The notes under the pieces: generated by a model
Seen by the model: only the letters and a program-made list of their open reading frames with translations
Database searches by the model: none
Told to the model about the DNA's origin: nothing
Translations under genes and position numbers: made by a program
Shown: positions 28,083 through 37,187 of the stretch, piece after piece
Numbering within the stretch: position 1 is the stretch's first letter
Layout: each line of letters begins with the position of its first letter
Source: Streptomyces sp. CB01373
Lineage (GTDB): Bacteria; Actinomycetota; Actinomycetes; Streptomycetales; Streptomycetaceae
Length of the DNA: 64,000 bases
Assembly (NCBI RefSeq): GCF_002803075.1
Contig: NZ_NNBK01000013.1
Coordinates: 1-64,000, forward strand
Reading direction: 5' to 3'

Positions 28083-29693
28083 ATGCCCCGCGTTCCCGTC
28101 GCAGACCTGAACCGCCCGCACCCTCTCCGAGGCATACGAAGGGCCGTGCACGCCGCCATGCTGAAGGCGGCGCACGCAGTCGCCCCCCGCCGCCGATCAC
28201 CGCGCCCAGGTCCGGCGCTGTCACTGGCGCACGAACCGCGCCCCTGGGCGCGCGCCGCCGGACTGGTGGCCGTCGTCCTGGCCGGCGCCTGGCTGGGGCT
28301 GCTCGTCGTCGGCAACGTACGGGCCCCCGTCGGCCCCATGAACACCACGATGACCCTGCGCCCCTCCCTGAGCGGCGGCACGAAGATCAACGTCTCCCCC
28401 CTCGGCTCCCTGGAACTGGACAGCCACATCGCCCCGGTCCGCCTCGACGTGAACGTCGACCAGCTCGACCCGGCCCGCTCCCAGGCCCTGGTCGACCACC
28501 CGGAGCGATTCTCCGGCCTCCAGGACGAAGTGGCGCACGACGTGGAGCACGGCACCCTCGACCTGGCCGTACGGTCCTGCGTGGCCGTCGTCGCCGGCGC
28601 CACCGCGCTCGGCCTGGCGGTCTACCGCCGCCCACGCCGCGCTCTGGCGGCCGGCGGCCTCGCCCTGACCCTGCTCGCCGCGTCCGGGGCCACGGCGTAC
28701 GCCACCTGGAACCCCAAGTCGGTGCTGGAACCGAAGTTCTCCGGACTGCTGTCCTCGGCGCCCTCCGTGGTCGGCAACGCGCGCAGCATCGTCACCGAGT
28801 TCGACGTCTACCAGCAGGAGCTGGCGCGCCTGGTGACGAACGTGACCAAGCTCTACGACGTCACCTCCACCCTCCCCGCCTACCAGCCGGACCCGATGAC
28901 CATCCGGGTCCTGCACGTCTCCGACATCCACCTCAACCCGGCGAGCTGGAAGATCATCGCCTCGCTGGTGGAGCAGTACAAGGTGGACGTGATCGTCGAC
29001 TCCGGCGACACGATGGACCACGGCACCGCGGCGGAGAACGGCTTCCTGGACCCGATCAAGGACCTGGGTGTCCCGTATGTCTGGGTGCGCGGCAACCACG
29101 ACTCGAAGGTCACCCAGCGGTATCTGGAGCGGATGAAGAACGTGCACGTCCTCGACGACGGCCGTGCCGAGACCGTCGCCGGACTGCGCTTCGCCGGGAC
29201 CGGCGACCCCCAGTTCACCCCCGACCGCTCCGGCGCAGCGGGCGCTGAGGCCTCCGAGGAGTTGGCCGGCGCCCGTCTCGCCTCGGCCCTGCGCGACCAG
29301 CAGGCCAAGGGCACCCCGGTCGACATCGCCATCGCCCACGAACCGTCCGCGGCCCGCGAGACGGACGGAACCGTGCCACTGGTGCTCTGCGGCCACCTCC
29401 ACCACGAGGGGACGGAGGTCCTCAGGTACGGCACGCGGCTGCGCATGGAGGGATCCACGGGCGGCAGCGGGCTGCGCGCTGTCGAGGGGAAGTACCCGGC
29501 CCCGATCGAGGCGTCGATCCTCTACCTCGACCGGGACAGCCGCCGCCTCCAGGCCTGGGACGCGATCAAGCTGGGCGGCCTGGGCCGGACAACGGCAGAG
29601 GTCAGCCGCCACCTGCCCGAGGAGAACAAGCCGGGCGCCACTCCCACCCCGTCCGGCCCCACCCCGTCCACCCCCTCCCCCTCCGGCTCGTAA
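28083..29693 (+). CDS. Membrane-anchored calcineurin-type metallophosphoesterase
   Basis: About 536 residues. Three hydrophobic segments (LVAVVLAGAWLGLLVVG; VAVVAGATALGLAVY; GGLALTLLAASGATAYA) precede an extracytoplasmic or membrane-associated phosphoesterase domain with the metal ligands VLHVSDIHLNP, VDSGDTMDHG, VRGNHDS and CGHLHHEG. The C-terminus is a Pro/Ser/Thr-rich tail. It hydrolyses an unknown phospho-ester. The start is uncertain: ATG 28083, GTG 28146 and ATG 28158 are all in frame without a clear ribosome site. The tRNA cluster begins 80 bases after the stop. Confidence 0.85.
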   Translation: MPRVPVADLNRPHPLRGIRRAVHAAMLKAAHAVAPRRRSPRPGPALSLAHEPRPWARAAGLVAVVLAGAWLGLLVVGNVRAPVGPMNTTMTLRPSLSGGTKINVSPLGSLELDSHIAPVRLDVNVDQLDPARSQALVDHPERFSGLQDEVAHDVEHGTLDLAVRSCVAVVAGATALGLAVYRRPRRALAAGGLALTLLAASGATAYATWNPKSVLEPKFSGLLSSAPSVVGNARSIVTEFDVYQQELARLVTNVTKLYDVTSTLPAYQPDPMTIRVLHVSDIHLNPASWKIIASLVEQYKVDVIVDSGDTMDHGTAAENGFLDPIKDLGVPYVWVRGNHDSKVTQRYLERMKNVHVLDDGRAETVAGLRFAGTGDPQFTPDRSGAAGAEASEELAGARLASALRDQQAKGTPVDIAIAHEPSAARETDGTVPLVLCGHLHHEGTEVLRYGTRLRMEGSTGGSGLRAVEGKYPAPIEASILYLDRDSRRLQAWDAIKLGGLGRTTAEVSRHLPEENKPGATPTPSGPTPSTPSPSGS

Positions 29694-29773
29694 ACGGTTT
29701 TGGCGATACCCCCGGCCATCCCCTATGCTTTTCACGTCCCCGACGCGCTGAGAAGCGCCCAGGCGGGCCGATA

Positions 29774-29846
29774 GCCCTCATCGTCTAGCGGCCTAGGACG
29801 CCGCCCTTTCAAGGCGGTAGCACGGGTTCGAATCCCGTTGGGGGCA
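29774..29846 (+). tRNA. tRNA-Glu(TTC)
   Basis: Cloverleaf with acceptor GCCCTCA/TGGGGGC (one U-G pair), anticodon loop CTTTCAA with TTC, T-arm CGGGTTCGAATCCCG. First of three tRNA genes in tandem. Confidence 0.95.
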
Positions 29847-29894
29847 CGCAGTACGGTGTGCGACACTTACGTTCGTTGGTTCGCACACAACCAT

Positions 29895-29969
29895 GGTCCT
29901 GTGGAGCAGTTTGGAGTGCTCGCCACCCTGTCAAGGTGGAGGCCGCGGGTTCAAATCCCGTCAGGACCG
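29895..29969 (+). tRNA. tRNA-Asp(GTC), copy 1
   Basis: Acceptor GGTCCTG/CAGGACC, anticodon loop CTGTCAA with GTC, T-arm GCGGGTTCAAATCCCGT. Identical over its full 75 bases to the copy at 34338. Confidence 0.95.
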
Positions 29970-29994
29970 CTGAGGTTTCACGTGAAACCTCAAT

Positions 29995-30071
29995 GGCTGG
30001 GTAGCTCAGTTGGTACGAGCGATCGCCTGAAAAGCGATAGGTCGCCGGTTCGACCCCGGCCCCAGCCACCA
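29995..30071 (+). tRNA. tRNA-Phe(GAA)
   Basis: Acceptor GGCTGGG/CCCAGCC, anticodon loop CTGAAAA with GAA, and CCA encoded (30069-30071). Last gene of the Glu-Asp-Phe cluster. Confidence 0.95.
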
Positions 30072-30077
30072 GAGAAG

Positions 30078-30106
30078 GATCCCGCCCGATGGGCGGGATC
30101 TTTTTT
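30078..30106 (+). terminator. Terminator of the Glu-Asp-Phe tRNA cluster
   Basis: GATCCCGCCC / GGGCGGGATC with a three-base loop followed by six T's: a classical intrinsic terminator. Confidence 0.93.
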
Positions 30107-30266
30107 GTTCGCAGGGACTTTGTCCCCGGGGGCGGTGACGCCGGCCGAGTGCGCACGCGCGAACCGGCGGCGCGCACACGAACCGGGGTGCCGCCCGCGG
30201 CGGCCCGCGGCCCGCGAGCTAAAGCGTTCGCCAGGAAAATCCCGGGGATGAGATCCTGGGTCCCGT

Positions 30267-33200
30267 ATGTCTACGCATCCCGCCCCCGCCCTCGGCGCCC
30301 TCGCCTCCCGGCTGAACGAGTTGTCGCTGCGCGACGCGCACCGGCTCGGCCGCAGGCTCGAAGGTGCGCGCAAGATTCGCAAGCCGGAGGCGCGTGCCGC
30401 CGTTCTCGCCGAGATCGAGGGCGACGTCGGGAAGGCCGAGGAGCGCATGACCGCCCGGCGTTCCCGGGTGCCGGCGATCAGCTATCCCGAGCAGTTGCCG
30501 GTCAGCCAGAAGAAGGACGCGATCGCCGACGCGATCCGTGCTCACCAGGTCGTCATCGTCGCCGGTGAGACGGGGTCCGGGAAGACCACGCAGATCCCGA
30601 AGATCTGCATGGAGCTCGGCCGGGGCGTACGCGGCATGATCGGGCACACCCAGCCCCGCCGGATCGCCGCCCGTACTGTCGCCGAGCGTGTGGCAGAGGA
30701 ACTGGACACCCCGCTCGGTGAGGCCGTCGGCTGGAAGGTGCGGTTCACCGACCAGGTGGATCCCGGTGCCACGTTCGTCAAGCTGATGACGGACGGCATC
30801 CTGCTCGCGGAGATCCAAACCGACCGCGAGCTGCGGGCCTACGACACGATCATCATCGACGAGGCCCACGAGCGGTCCCTCAACATCGACTTCCTGCTGG
30901 GCTATCTCGCGCAGCTGCTGCCGCGGCGGCCGGACCTCAAGGTCGTCATCACCTCGGCCACCATCGATCCCGAGCGCTTCTCACGGCACTTCGGGGACGC
31001 CCCGATCATCGAGGTCAGCGGGCGGACGTATCCGGTGGAGGTGCGCTACCGGCCGCTGCTGGAGGACGACTCCGACGACGCCGACCGGGATCAGATCACC
31101 GCGATCACGGACGCGGTCGAGGAGCTGATGGCCGAGGGGCAGGGGGACGTCCTCGTCTTCCTCTCCGGGGAGCGCGAGATCCGCGACACGGCCGACGCGC
31201 TCAACAAGAAGAGCTACCGGTTCACGGAGGTGCTGCCGCTGTACGCGCGGCTGTCGCACGCCGAGCAGCACCGGGTCTTCCAGCCGCACTCCGGCCGCAG
31301 GATCGTCCTGGCGACCAACGTCGCCGAGACCTCGCTGACCGTTCCCGGCATCAAGTACGTGATCGACCCCGGCTTCGCCCGGATCTCCCGGTACAGCCAC
31401 CGCACCAAGGTGCAGCGGCTGCCGATCGAGCCGGTCTCGCAGGCCAGCGCCAACCAGCGCAAGGGCCGCTGCGGGCGTACGTCCGACGGCATCTGCATCC
31501 GGCTCTACAGCGAGGACGACTTCCTCACCCGCCCGGAGTTCACGGACGCGGAGATCCTGCGGACCAACCTCGCCTCGGTCATCCTCCAGATGACCGCGGC
31601 CGGCCTCGGCGACATCGAGAAGTTCCCGTTCATCGACCCGCCGGACCACCGCAACATCCGTGACGGCGTGCAGCTGCTCCAGGAGCTGGGCGCGCTGGAC
31701 CCGGCGCAGAAGGACGCCCGCAAGCGGCTCACGGAGACCGGCCGCAAGCTCGCCCAGCTGCCGGTCGACCCGCGCCTGGCCCGGATGGTGCTGGAGGCGG
31801 ACCGCAACGGCTGCGTCCGCGAGGTCATGGTGATCGCGGCCGCGCTGTCCATCCAGGACCCGCGTGAGCGTCCCGCCGAGAAGCAGACCCAGGCCGATCA
31901 GCAGCACGCCCGCTTCCGGGACGAGACCAGCGACTTCGTCGCCTACCTCAACCTGTGGCGCTACCTCCGCGAGCAGCAGCGGGAGCGGGGCTCCTCGTCG
32001 TTCCGGCGCATGTGCAAGCAGGAGTTCCTGAACTTCCTGCGTATTCGCGAATGGCAGGACATCTACAGCCAGTTGCGCACGGTCGCCAAGCAGATGGGGA
32101 TCGAGCTCAACGACCAGGACGCGCCCGCCGACCGGATCCACGTCTCGCTGCTGGCCGGTCTGCTGTCGCACATCGGCATGAAGGACGTGAAGGAGTCCAA
32201 GGACTCCGGGCCGGGCGCGCGCAAGGACGGCGGCCGGAACGAGTACCTGGGCGCCCGCAGCGCCAAGTTCGCGATCTTCCCGGGCTCGGCGCTGTTCAAG
32301 AAGCCGCCGCGCTTCGTGATGTCCGCCGAACTCGTGGAGACGTCCCGGCTGTGGGCCCGCGTCAACGCGAGGATCGAGCCGGAGTGGGTCGAGCCGCTCG
32401 CCGGGCATCTGCTGAAGCGGACGTACAGCGAACCGCACTGGGAGAAGGACCAGGCGGCGGTGGTGGCGTACGAGAAGGTGACGCTGTACGGCGTTCCGAT
32501 CGTCGCCCAGCGGAAGGTGAACTACGGGCGGATCGACGCGGAGCTCAGCCGGGAGCTGTTCATCCGCAACGCGCTCGTCGAGGGCGACTGGCGTACGCAC
32601 CACAAGTTCTTCGCCGACAACCGCAGGCTCCTCAGCGAGGTGGAGGAGCTGGAGCACCGGGCCCGGCGCCGGGACATCGTCGTCGACGACGAGACGCTCT
32701 TCGACTTCTACGACCGGCGGGTCCCCGAACACGTGGTGTCCGGTGCGCACTTCGACTCCTGGTGGAAGAGCAAGCGGCACGAGCAGCCGGACTTCCTGGA
32801 CTTCGAGCGGGAGATGCTCATCCGGGAGTCGGCGGAGGCGGTCACCAAGGCCGACTATCCGGACTCCTGGCGGCAGGGGAACCTCAAGTTCCGGGTGACG
32901 TACCAGTTCGAGCCGGGCGCGGACGCGGACGGCGTGACCGTCCACATCCCGTTGCAGGTGCTGAACCAGGTGACGGACGAGGGCTTCGACTGGCAGATCC
33001 CGGGGCTGCGCGAGGAGGTCGTCACCGAGCTGATCCGCTCGCTGCCCAAGCCGATCCGCCGCAACTACGTGCCGGCGCCGAACTACGCGAAGGCGTTCCT
33101 GGAATCGGCGGTGCCGTTGCAGGAGCCGCTGGCGACCACGATGGCGCGTGAGCTGAAGCGCATGGTCGGTGTGCCCTTCGAGGCCGAGGACTTCGACTGG

Positions 33201-34244
33201 TCCCGGGTCCCCGACCATCTGAAGGTCACGTTCCGGATCGTCGACGAGCGGCGCCGCAAGCTGGCCGAGGACAAGGACCTCCAGGCGCTGCAACTGAAGC
33301 TGAAGCCCAGGGCGCGCGAGGCCCTGTCCCAGGCCGCGGCGGCGACCGCGGAGCGGCAGGGCGGGGAGTCCCTTGAGCGCAAGGGCCTGACCGACTGGAC
33401 CATCGGCACCCTGGCCCCGGTCTTCGAGACGCGCCGGGCCGGCCAGCCGGTGAAGGCCTACCCGGCGCTCGTCGACGACGGCGACACCGTGTCCGTGCGG
33501 CTCTTCGACACCGAGGCCGAGCAGGCCGAGGCGATGTGGCGGGGCACGCGGCGGCTGATCCTGCGCAACATCCCGGTCAACCCGGCGAAGTTCGCGTCCG
33601 AAAAGCTGAGCAACCAGCAGAAGCTCGCACTCTCGGCGAACCCGCACGGCTCGATCCAGGCGCTGTTCGACGACTGTGCGACGGCGGCGGCGGACCGGCT
33701 GATCGCGGACTTCGGCGGGCCGGTCTGGGACGAGGAGTCGTACCGGAAGCTGTACGACAAGGTGCGTGCCGAGATCGTGGACACGACCGTGCGGACGGTG
33801 GGCCAGGTGCAGCAGGTGCTGGCCGCCTGGCAGGCCTGTGAGCGCCGTCTGAAGGCCGTACGCAGCCCCGTGCTGCTGCCGAACCTGGCGGACCTGCGGG
33901 CTCAGCTGGACGGCCTGGTGAAGCCCGGTTTCGTGACGGCGTCCGGGGTACGGCGCCTGCCGGACCTGATGCGCTATCTGGTGGCCGCCGACCGCCGCCT
34001 CCAGCAGATGCCGACGAACGTCCAGCGGGACACCACGCGCATGGAGAAGGTCCATGAGATGCGGGACGAGTACGCGTGGCTGCTGGAGCAGATGCCGCGA
34101 GGCCGGCCGGTGCCGTCCTCGGTCCTGGACATCCGCTGGATGATCGAGGAGCTCCGGGTGAGCTACTTCGCGCACGCGCTGGGCACGGCGTACCCGGTCT
34201 CCGACAAGCGGATCGTGAAGGCGATCGACGCGGCCGCTCCGTGA
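30267..34244 (+). CDS. hrpA: ATP-dependent RNA helicase HrpA (DEAH box)
   Basis: A 1325-residue DEAH/RHA helicase, the usual length for HrpA. After a 75-residue helical leader, domain 1 carries GETGSGKT, the DEAH box (IIIDEAHERS) and TSATID; domain 2 carries ATNVAETSLTVPGIKYVID and QRKGRCGR. Then come the HA2/winged-helix and OB-like regions and the long DUF3418 C-terminal region (from about 700) typical of HrpA. In other bacteria HrpA rescues or splits stalled ribosomes and processes mRNA. It is a single gene bracketed by tRNA genes on both sides, with its own terminator function presumably shared with the downstream tRNA-Asp. Confidence 0.95.
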   Translation: MSTHPAPALGALASRLNELSLRDAHRLGRRLEGARKIRKPEARAAVLAEIEGDVGKAEERMTARRSRVPAISYPEQLPVSQKKDAIADAIRAHQVVIVAGETGSGKTTQIPKICMELGRGVRGMIGHTQPRRIAARTVAERVAEELDTPLGEAVGWKVRFTDQVDPGATFVKLMTDGILLAEIQTDRELRAYDTIIIDEAHERSLNIDFLLGYLAQLLPRRPDLKVVITSATIDPERFSRHFGDAPIIEVSGRTYPVEVRYRPLLEDDSDDADRDQITAITDAVEELMAEGQGDVLVFLSGEREIRDTADALNKKSYRFTEVLPLYARLSHAEQHRVFQPHSGRRIVLATNVAETSLTVPGIKYVIDPGFARISRYSHRTKVQRLPIEPVSQASANQRKGRCGRTSDGICIRLYSEDDFLTRPEFTDAEILRTNLASVILQMTAAGLGDIEKFPFIDPPDHRNIRDGVQLLQELGALDPAQKDARKRLTETGRKLAQLPVDPRLARMVLEADRNGCVREVMVIAAALSIQDPRERPAEKQTQADQQHARFRDETSDFVAYLNLWRYLREQQRERGSSSFRRMCKQEFLNFLRIREWQDIYSQLRTVAKQMGIELNDQDAPADRIHVSLLAGLLSHIGMKDVKESKDSGPGARKDGGRNEYLGARSAKFAIFPGSALFKKPPRFVMSAELVETSRLWARVNARIEPEWVEPLAGHLLKRTYSEPHWEKDQAAVVAYEKVTLYGVPIVAQRKVNYGRIDAELSRELFIRNALVEGDWRTHHKFFADNRRLLSEVEELEHRARRRDIVVDDETLFDFYDRRVPEHVVSGAHFDSWWKSKRHEQPDFLDFEREMLIRESAEAVTKADYPDSWRQGNLKFRVTYQFEPGADADGVTVHIPLQVLNQVTDEGFDWQIPGLREEVVTELIRSLPKPIRRNYVPAPNYAKAFLESAVPLQEPLATTMARELKRMVGVPFEAEDFDWSRVPDHLKVTFRIVDERRRKLAEDKDLQALQLKLKPRAREALSQAAAATAERQGGESLERKGLTDWTIGTLAPVFETRRAGQPVKAYPALVDDGDTVSVRLFDTEAEQAEAMWRGTRRLILRNIPVNPAKFASEKLSNQQKLALSANPHGSIQALFDDCATAAADRLIADFGGPVWDEESYRKLYDKVRAEIVDTTVRTVGQVQQVLAAWQACERRLKAVRSPVLLPNLADLRAQLDGLVKPGFVTASGVRRLPDLMRYLVAADRRLQQMPTNVQRDTTRMEKVHEMRDEYAWLLEQMPRGRPVPSSVLDIRWMIEELRVSYFAHALGTAYPVSDKRIVKAIDAAAP

Positions 34245-34337
34245 CGGACCGTGCGCACTGAGTGAGTTCGACCCCGGGCCCCCGCTCCTGTAGAGTCTCT
34301 TTTCGCAGCGCAACGCACGAATGGCGCCGCGAAACCT

Positions 34338-34412
34338 GGTCCTGTGGAGCAGTTTGGAGTGCTCGCCACCCTGTCAAGGTGGAGGCCGCGGGTTCAAATC
34401 CCGTCAGGACCG
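34338..34412 (+). tRNA. tRNA-Asp(GTC), copy 2
   Basis: Identical in all 75 bases to the gene at 29895, in the same orientation, 94 bases after hrpA. Flanking sequences differ. Confidence 0.95.
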
Positions 34413-34420
34413 CTTCTGTC

Positions 34421-34460
34421 AAGAGGGCCCGTACCCCCGAGGGGGTACGGGCCCTCTTCC
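34421..34460 (+). terminator. Terminator after tRNA-Asp copy 2
   Basis: A long perfect hairpin (AAGAGGGCCCGTACCCCC with its complement, loop GA) 8 bases after the tRNA; ends in CTTCCC without a true U-run. Confidence 0.8.
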
Positions 34461-34614
34461 CGTGCGCTCACGCGCCCCGTCCACGAAGCCGCTTCCGGAG
34501 CATCACAGGGGCGCCGGGACGCCCTGCGGCCCGCCGCCGTGTCTTGACGGCGTCACATTCCCTCGGTACCCAGGGAACAGGCCCCGCTCCCCCGCGGTCC
34601 ACTGGAGGTGGCGT

Positions 34615-34809
34615 ATGGCGGCATCGGCCAGGCACGAGACGCGGGCGCTGCTCCGCGCACACCTCGCGGCGGCCTCGTCGTACCGCCACCTCACCCGCCG
34701 CTGCGCCGTCTGTCACCAACTGCTGCGCCTGGAGATGGCCGGCGCCCCACGGACGGCCTCCAGCGCGACTGGCGAGGCCGTGGAGGACGACAGCGCCCCG
34801 ACGGCGTGA
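34615..34809 (+). CDS. Small conserved Cys-motif protein
   Basis: A 64-residue protein with a good ribosome site (GGAGGTGG, 5-6 bases before ATG 34615). The sequence is helical and basic (RHETRALLRAHLAAASSYRH) followed by RRCAVCHQLLRLEM, a Cys-x-x-Cys-His cluster that could bind a metal, and a short acidic tail. I believe it belongs to a small Streptomyces-specific family of unknown function (DUF6274-like, from memory). No partner can be named; the nearest neighbours are tRNA-Asp and bldC. Confidence 0.7.
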   Translation: MAASARHETRALLRAHLAAASSYRHLTRRCAVCHQLLRLEMAGAPRTASSATGEAVEDDSAPTA

Positions 34810-35283
34810 GCCGGCCCGTGACGCGCGCCGGATCCCCAACTCCCTTGCGGGCATGCGGCGATGGAACCGGATCTTCCATTAGCGCAGAGACCCGGTCGGC
34901 AACAAGCGCCTCGGCATGTGACGGGTGTCACCGAATGAGTTTCTGAAAGTGCGGTATTTACTCCCGCCCTACACGGGGTCAATTTAATATGTGCAATTGC
35001 ACTGCCCTGCGCGTTGCTCCACAGATGATCCGCCGAGCCTCCCCAGACTCCGACAAGCCCGCTCACAGAGCCACCCCGTGGGTCCGGAAGGCACACAAAA
35101 AAGATCGCGCTGGACCCGGCGGAGTCCAGCGCGATCGACGACGCACCCTTGTTCACTTGCCTGCGGAGCTCTGATGGCTTGGGCGTGGGGCCTGTTGGGG
35201 CAGGACCCGCGTCGCTTGGAGCTGCGGTTCCGGACGTCTCGACCAGTTGGGGGACCAGCCGGTTCGTCCGGTTATTCGGTTGT
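34810..35283. other. Non-coding region 3' of bldC
   Basis: 474 bases without a convincing gene. It contains the 3' untranslated region of bldC with its terminator at 35097-35137, and an AT-richer block (34940-35010, around TCAATTTAATATGTGCAATT) that may be a promoter for nothing visible in the window. Confidence 0.5.
35097..35137 (-). terminator. Terminator of bldC
   Basis: 13-bp stem GATCGCGCTGGAC / GTCCAGCGCGATC followed on the minus strand by TTTTTT (from the AAAAAA at 35097). It gives bldC a 3' untranslated tail of about 150 bases. Confidence 0.88.
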
Positions 35284-35490
35284 TCAGGCCTCGCTGCGCT
35301 GCTGCGGAATGCCCGCGAGCAGTGCGCGGACCTCGGCCTCGCGGTAGCGGCGGTGCCCGCCGAGCGTGCGGATCGACGTGAGCTTGCCGGCCTTCGCCCA
35401 GCGCGTGACCGTCTTCGGGTCGACGCGGAACATGGTGGCGACCTCAGCCGGGGTCAGCAGCGGCTCGGCATCAGGGGTGCGAGCGGTCAT
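35284..35490 (-). CDS. bldC: Developmental regulator BldC
   Basis: A 68-residue MerR-like DNA-binding protein without an effector domain, of the length and sequence I know for S. coelicolor BldC. The winged helix spans LLTPAEVATMFRVDPKTVTR to LGGHRRYREAEVRALL. BldC binds cooperatively to AT-rich direct repeats and holds back entry into sporulation, sustaining vegetative growth. ATG 35490 has GAGGAGG 7 bases upstream. It stands alone, with a leader region of over 500 bases upstream. Confidence 0.97.
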   Translation of the reverse strand: MTARTPDAEPLLTPAEVATMFRVDPKTVTRWAKAGKLTSIRTLGGHRRYREAEVRALLAGIPQQRSEA

Positions 35491-36035
35491 GAGCGGCCTC
35501 CTCGGGAGAACCGAACCTTCTCGGTTCTTTCCTCTAAATTCTGCACCTTGACCCGCGTTGCCCGAAATGGCGGACGCGAGTCGAGTCGGTTATAGGACGA
35601 ACGGCTTGTCCTCGGCACTACAACTACACCATCTGTCCAGCCGCGTCGGCCAAACCGATGGAATTGCCCTCCCAGGTGTTCATCAGCGACGGAAGCCGAT
35701 GGACCATGCCATAGCGGACAGTCACGCCACTGTGACGATCAGTCACAGCGCGATCAGGAGGCACCAGACCCCCCAAAGAGTGCAATGCGGAGATTCCGCC
35801 CATAGTGGAGCACAGTTGGACGGAAGGAGCCCTCCCCGGACTCCTTGTCCTATTTTGGCACGAGGAGTGGCAAGCGGCGCAAGAGTCGGGTAAGTGCCGT
35901 CCGTCACCCTTGACGTAAACGCCCGGATCAGAACCTACGTCCCGTCAGCTCCCGGAAACGCCCTTGACGGTACGCTGTTCGCGACCCCGTTCGGCCGTGA
36001 TCTGCGTCACCTCGGACGCCGCTCCTGGCAGGCCG
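35491..36035. promoter_or_regulatory. Long upstream region of bldC
   Basis: 545 bases between bldC and the end of the next minus-strand gene. No gene is seen. It must contain the bldC promoter and leader. Several AT-rich spots stand out (for example TTTCCTCTAAATTCTG at 35529-35544 and CTATTTTGGC near 35850). I could not assign a promoter with confidence. Confidence 0.5.
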
Positions 36036-36905
36036 TCAGTTCGCGGACCGCCGGTCGCGCACCGCCCGCCAACGCTCCACCAGCCGCCCGTACGCCTCCC
36101 CCGCGGCCGCCCCGTCGCCCTGACGCAGCGCCTCGACCCCCTCGGCCACGTCGGCCGCCGAGTGGTCGCCCTCCAGTTCACCGGCCGGCAGCGCGTGCAC
36201 CAGGCCGCCGTAGTCGAGTTCCACCAGCGAACGCGGGTGGAACTCCTCCAGCCAGCGTCCGACGTCCACCAGGCCGTCGATCATCGGCCCCTCGTCGACG
36301 GCGTCCTTGAGGGCCCGCAGCCCGCGCGCCACCCGCCGCCGCGCCTGCACCATCGGCGTCCGGTAGCGCAGCACCGGCACGTCGCCCCCGAAGCCGGCGG
36401 GGCTCCCGGAGTCCCCGGAGCCCTTGACGTACTCGCGTTCCTCGTCGGAGACCAGCACGAACCAGCTCAGCGGCACCTGCCAGGTCGCGGTGCGGATCCA
36501 GGGGCGGGCGTCGGGGTTGTCGGCCAGCCAGCGCTCGTAGTCCTGGGTGGCCTGGTGGCGCACCAGCGGCGGCAGCACCGCGTCCAGCACGGCGGCCGGG
36601 AACTCCTCGGCGAGGCCGCCCAGGGCCTGCCAGCTGCGCAGCCGGGTGCGCCAGGGGCAGACGCAGACCACCCCTTCGACGTCGAGCACGAACGCGTCCG
36701 GACTCTCGTGCACCGGGACCGGCACCGGCGGGGTGGGCAGCAGGTCGGCCAGCGAGCGGCGCAGTTCGTCCTGGCAGGAGGGGCGGTCGGGGCGCCGGGC
36801 ATAGCGCGCCCAGTGGCTGCGCTCCGGCTCCGGGAAGGCGGCCAGCGGCTCGTACACGCGCAAGTAGGTCGCGTACGGAACGACCACGGAGGACACCTTG
36901 GGCAC
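36036..36905 (-). CDS. Conserved hypothetical protein next to bldC and vdh
   Basis: A 289-residue soluble protein with no recognised domain. It is rich in Trp, Arg and Glu and has conserved-looking stretches YATYLRVYEPLAAFPEPER, then VCVCPWRTRLRSWQALGGL and WQVPLSWFVLVSDEER. GTG 36905 is preferred (GGGAGG upstream; the protein then starts VPKVSSVVVPYATYLRV). I recall an unnamed gene at this position in other streptomycetes, which fits a real gene. No transmembrane or signal segments. Function unknown. Confidence 0.8.
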   Translation of the reverse strand: MPKVSSVVVPYATYLRVYEPLAAFPEPERSHWARYARRPDRPSCQDELRRSLADLLPTPPVPVPVHESPDAFVLDVEGVVCVCPWRTRLRSWQALGGLAEEFPAAVLDAVLPPLVRHQATQDYERWLADNPDARPWIRTATWQVPLSWFVLVSDEEREYVKGSGDSGSPAGFGGDVPVLRYRTPMVQARRRVARGLRALKDAVDEGPMIDGLVDVGRWLEEFHPRSLVELDYGGLVHALPAGELEGDHSAADVAEGVEALRQGDGAAAGEAYGRLVERWRAVRDRRSAN

Positions 36906-37187
36906 GCCTGCTCCCTCCCCACCGGACCGGACCCGAAACCCGCCCGGCCCGCACCCGGGTGGACGGAAAACCACAGCAAATCGTCCCACGCCCGGGTGGC
37001 GGCGTACTCCGGGGGAGGGTGATCGGGACCACGAGGGTCATGGATGGCGGAGTCAGGGTCTAATCTCCTGCTGAGCGGCCCACCGGCCGCCGCCCACCAC
37101 CCCTCCCGCCGCCCCCGCCACCACAACGTGCGGAGGTTCTCGGAGGGTCAGTCCCCGCTCGCCGCTACTTACCCGGGAGTCACCACC

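Noticed and set aside
30981..34313. A 1110-codon frame antisense to hrpA
   Set aside because: Same reason: low-complexity Arg/His/Val-rich translation, no start signals, true gene on the other strand.
35558..35893. A 111-codon frame upstream of bldC
   Set aside because: No ribosome site, and its translation has no periodicity or family feature; the region is more likely regulatory.
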